Source: Verrucomicrobiota bacterium (GTDB lineage: Bacteria > Verrucomicrobiota > Verrucomicrobiia > Chthoniobacterales > UBA10450). From it: a DNA stretch of 55,468 nucleotides. Made by a program: the position numbers and the translations under genes. Below are positions 53,572 to 55,468 of the stretch, piece after piece. Below the pieces are notes generated by a model. That model searched no databases and was not told the origin of the DNA. It was given only the letters and a program-made list of their open reading frames with translations. How positions within the stretch are numbered: the first letter of the stretch is position 1; each line of letters starts with the position of its first letter. The stretch covers positions 1 to 55,468 of the forward strand of contig QHNV01000050.1 in the NCBI GenBank assembly GCA_003218535.1, in the 5' to 3' direction.

Positions 53572-54396
53572 ATGAAGAACTTTACTAAAGTGCACGGAAT
53601 GTTCATCCTCTTTCGACAAACTTTGGTTACGGCGGTGGCCTTCGCCTTTGCGGTGACAACGGGGCAAGTACGAGCCGAGAATTCATTTTCGACGGTTGTC
53701 ATCGATCCAGGACACGGCGGCTCCGATCCAGGAGGGATTCCCGGCCAAATAGTGCCGGAAAAAACGGTTGCACTCGATACGGCATTGCGTCTGCAAAAGC
53801 TTTTGCAACGAGCGGGCTTGCGCACGGTAATGACGCGCTCCACGGATATTTTTGTTCCACTGTCTGTGCGAAGCGCGATCGCCGACGCGGAACGCAACGC
53901 AATCTTCGTCAGCATCCACTATAATGCCTCGCCGCGAAGTAGCGCGCACGGTATTGAGACCTACTCCGAAAACAATCGCGGCGCAGTGCTCGCCGCGCGC
54001 ATTCAACAGGAGATTATTGATCGCGTCAGCACCCAGAACCGTGGGATCCGCTCGGCCGAATATTACGTGCTTCGCAAGTGCCGGTTGCCGGCGGTTCTCG
54101 TTGAATGCGGGTTTCTTACCAATCCGACGGAAGCTCAATTGGCACTGACAACTGCCTATCGGGAGCAAATTGCGGAACAGATCTCTGCCGGAATCATGGA
54201 GCAACGGCAATTCGCTTTTCCTCCGCTCGCTCCAACTCATCGAAGTGGGCGCTTAGTGCACAAGAACAAGAAGCAGCGAAAAATCGTCGATTTGGAACGG
54301 TTTGGCTACCCGCTGCCCGACAATCCGCATCGTCCGGATCTCGATCAACACGGCGAGGGTGCTTCGTGCTTGTCGGTTCGGCAAGGACGTCTGTAG
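53572..54396 (+). CDS. N-acetylmuramoyl-L-alanine amidase (Amidase_3), exported
   Basis: About 274 residues from ATG 53572; 53599 is an alternative, 53503 would put the operator-like box inside the gene. The signal peptide has core LVTAVAFAFAVTTGQVRA. Zn-amidase domain: VVIDPGHGGSDPG (first His), the Glu in VPEKTVALDTALRL, FVSIHYNASPR (second His) and VLVECGFLTNPTEAQLAL (catalytic Glu). It cleaves the stem peptide from MurNAc, in cell separation or wall remodelling. The C-terminal about 45 residues are basic and unconserved; there is no AMIN or SPOR domain. Confidence 0.92.
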   Translation: MKNFTKVHGMFILFRQTLVTAVAFAFAVTTGQVRAENSFSTVVIDPGHGGSDPGGIPGQIVPEKTVALDTALRLQKLLQRAGLRTVMTRSTDIFVPLSVRSAIADAERNAIFVSIHYNASPRSSAHGIETYSENNRGAVLAARIQQEIIDRVSTQNRGIRSAEYYVLRKCRLPAVLVECGFLTNPTEAQLALTTAYREQIAEQISAGIMEQRQFAFPPLAPTHRSGRLVHKNKKQRKIVDLERFGYPLPDNPHRPDLDQHGEGASCLSVRQGRL

Positions 54397-54851
54397 CCGA
54401 CGCCCGCCTGTGCTACTTCGGTCCCTGGCCGCTCATCGAAGACAATCGCGTATTGCTTGTGACGGCTCGGTTTTAGTTGGTCAAACTTAGCGATCACCCC
54501 CAGGGCCGCTGAGGGCCATAGGACTAAGGTCCCATATACGGCTCTCGGGAGTGCTGGTAAAGATGTCTTGGATTACGTTACCCGACGTTTCAACGCACCT
54601 TCGGCCGGGCTCAAAAGCCGGTTGTGACAAAAATAATGCGCCCTGACCAAAGTTCGGTATGAAGACGCTTGCGAGCCGAATCGAGCACGAATTGCAAGTT
54701 GGCGAATGGGGGCCGAGCCGTCCGAGCGAGTCAAGACCATCCGCCTAACGAGAAAAACTCAACTACTGACGAGCTGTACTTTTCCTCCACTTCCGCGTCA
54801 GCTGTTTTGCTGAGCCCAAGCAACTAAGATGTCACAACGCCTAGCTACGAG
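54397..54851. other. Intergenic region with box 3
   Basis: 455 bp without a recognisable gene. Contains GGAC-N4-GTCC box 3 at 54519-54535 and an imperfect hairpin (CCGGGCT/AGCCGG) near 54606-54623. A 29-codon frame starts at ATG 54660; this last is too short and unsupported to call. Confidence 0.4.
54519..54535. promoter_or_regulatory. GGAC-N4-GTCC box 3
   Basis: TAGGACTAAGGTCCCAT, arms GGAC/GTCC around TAAG, in the region after the amidase. No annotated plus-strand gene follows. Confidence 0.45.
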
Positions 54852-55256
54852 CTACTTCCATTCCCAATATTCGGAGTGCGTGTTGCCCTGCGCATCTACC
54901 TCGTATTCGAACAGCACCGCAACCTTGTTCAGCCGGGACCATTTTGGCGGTATAGTTTGAAAATAAAGGGCGCCACGATAACTCGCGCTTCCGTCTTTCT
55001 TCATGGTACCGACACCATGGCCCGTCCAAGTGGCCATTTTCCCGTCCTTGAGAATCATCACGCCTTGCCCCTCACCGTAGAGTGTCCCGTCCGGGCGGAC
55101 CACGGACACATAGGTGCCCATCTCCTTTGCGTCCGTGCCCAGTATTGATCCACTCGCCTGAAACGAGGTTTCCATCTTTGGACCTCCGCCCAGGTTCAGT
55201 AATACCCGCTGTGAACTAATCTTGCCTGAGGTTCCACCAATCTTATCGCCTAACAT
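54852..55256 (-). CDS. Small conserved hypothetical protein (beta-rich, soil-bacterial type)
   Basis: 134 residues, no signal peptide. It reads as a short beta-barrel: GDKIGGTSGKISSQRVL, KMETSFQASGSILG, MGTYVSVVRPDGTLYGEGQG, TWTGHGVGTMKKDGSASYRG, and LNKVAVLFEYEVDAQGNTHS. I recall very similar proteins annotated only as hypothetical in soil bacteria. No function is known to me. The start (ATG 55256) has a good GGGAG ribosome binding site 7 nt upstream, and that site can be locked in a hairpin (see the 55257-55325 element). Confidence 0.75.
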   Translation of the reverse strand: MLGDKIGGTSGKISSQRVLLNLGGGPKMETSFQASGSILGTDAKEMGTYVSVVRPDGTLYGEGQGVMILKDGKMATWTGHGVGTMKKDGSASYRGALYFQTIPPKWSRLNKVAVLFEYEVDAQGNTHSEYWEWK

Positions 55257-55325
55257 AACTGTTCTCCCGTTGAAGTTTTCTCTCTCGAACCCATCGAGTT
55301 CGATTCCGAAACTATAGCGGGAGAA
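55257..55325 (-). promoter_or_regulatory. Structured 5'UTR that can sequester the ribosome binding site
   Basis: Read on the minus strand, TTCTCCCG at the 5' side pairs perfectly (8 bp) with CGGGAGAA, which contains the GGGAG Shine-Dalgarno. Inside, AGTTTC pairs with GAAAACT (one bulge), and TCGAAC pairs with GTTCGA around a 7-nt loop. The three stacked stems make a rod covering about 64 nt and ending 7 nt from the ATG. This suggests a thermosensor, riboswitch-like or protein-bound translational switch. It matches no riboswitch class I recognise. Confidence 0.5.
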
Positions 55326-55349
55326 ACTCGACCGTCTACGAAGCTAAGT

Positions 55350-55468
55350 TCAGCGGCCTTCGGCGTTCGCCCGTTGCTCGATCTGCTCGAGAGTGGGATC
55401 AGTATTGTTGATCCATTCGCGTGCTTCGTTGATTTGAGTCGGATTCACTGGGATCGCGCGCCGAATCT
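55350..55468 (-). CDS. C-terminal end of an unknown protein (cut by window)
   Basis: A minus-strand frame open to the right edge ends at TGA 55350-55352. The 38 visible residues include IPVNPTQINEAREWINNTDP and TLEQIEQRANAEGR, a helical charged tail with coding-like composition. Too short to identify. It lies upstream of the 54852-55256 gene with 93 bp between. Confidence 0.4.
   Translation of the reverse strand, partial: IRRAIPVNPTQINEAREWINNTDPTLEQIEQRANAEGR

Noticed and set aside
54660-54749. 29-codon frame in the 54.4-54.8 kb gap
   Set aside because: No ribosome binding site, no recognisable features, and length expected by chance.
55280-55325. tRNA-like GTTCGATTCC T-loop
   Set aside because: No acceptor stem or anticodon arm can be drawn; the sequence is better explained as the innermost stem of the leader hairpin.

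Overview
The window looks like a chromosomal stretch of a soil Verrucomicrobiota bacterium, probably Chthoniobacterales/Spartobacteria close to 'Candidatus Udaeobacter'. This is an inference from three things: the gene content (alternative complex III joined to a caa3 oxidase, malto-oligosyltrehalose synthase, DUF4912, an EIIA-Ntr-like protein), a moderately GC-rich composition, and several dispersed repeat families I associate with such genomes. No rRNA, tRNA, CRISPR array, transposase or phage gene was seen.

Layout. 0-8 kb: the end of a GT4 glycosyltransferase, a glycosyltransferase-like protein, a class A penicillin-binding protein whose transpeptidase SxxK site is altered, a MidA-type methyltransferase, a GH25 lysozyme and an SDR. 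7.9-19.6 kb: one tightly coupled respiratory locus (actABCDEF, a small conserved membrane protein, SCO1/SenC, coxB with a fused cytochrome c, coxA, coxC). It encodes a quinol:cytochrome c oxidoreductase and its partner caa3 oxygen reductase; many junctions are ATGA stop/start overlaps. 19.7-27.3 kb: DUF4912, rfaE2-purN, then a minus-strand series gpsA/plsY/mnmG/TVP38/metF/GIY-YIG. 27.7-36.9 kb: nucleotide-sugar, Mg transport, dolichol-phosphate-mannose-synthase-like, sulfite-oxidase-like, thioredoxin reductase, a broken GT4 and a GNAT gene. 36.9-46.9 kb (mostly minus): treY, argS, ptsN-like, a GT2/GT39/PAP2 envelope operon, an outer-membrane lipoprotein-sorting-like protein (plus strand) and tpiA. 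47-52.5 kb: a NitT/TauT-type ABC importer followed by a broken arylsulfatase. 52.5-55.5 kb: an accessory-looking end with a small membrane protein, an amidase, a small DUF-like protein, three copies of a GGAC-N4-GTCC box and a 5'UTR that can hide a ribosome binding site.

Two themes run through the window. First, several conserved genes lack an internal block of roughly 110-200 bp: coxA (in frame, a whole transmembrane helix), the ABC binding protein (in frame), mnmG and a GT4 (both out of frame). The arylsulfatase has two single-base insertions and an in-frame TGA. These could be real decay or assembly/consensus error, and raw reads would decide. Second, short dispersed palindromic repeats sit at gene ends, and other repeat families have become coding: they supply the N-terminus of actC and the signal-peptide regions of actE and the lipoprotein-sorting-like gene.
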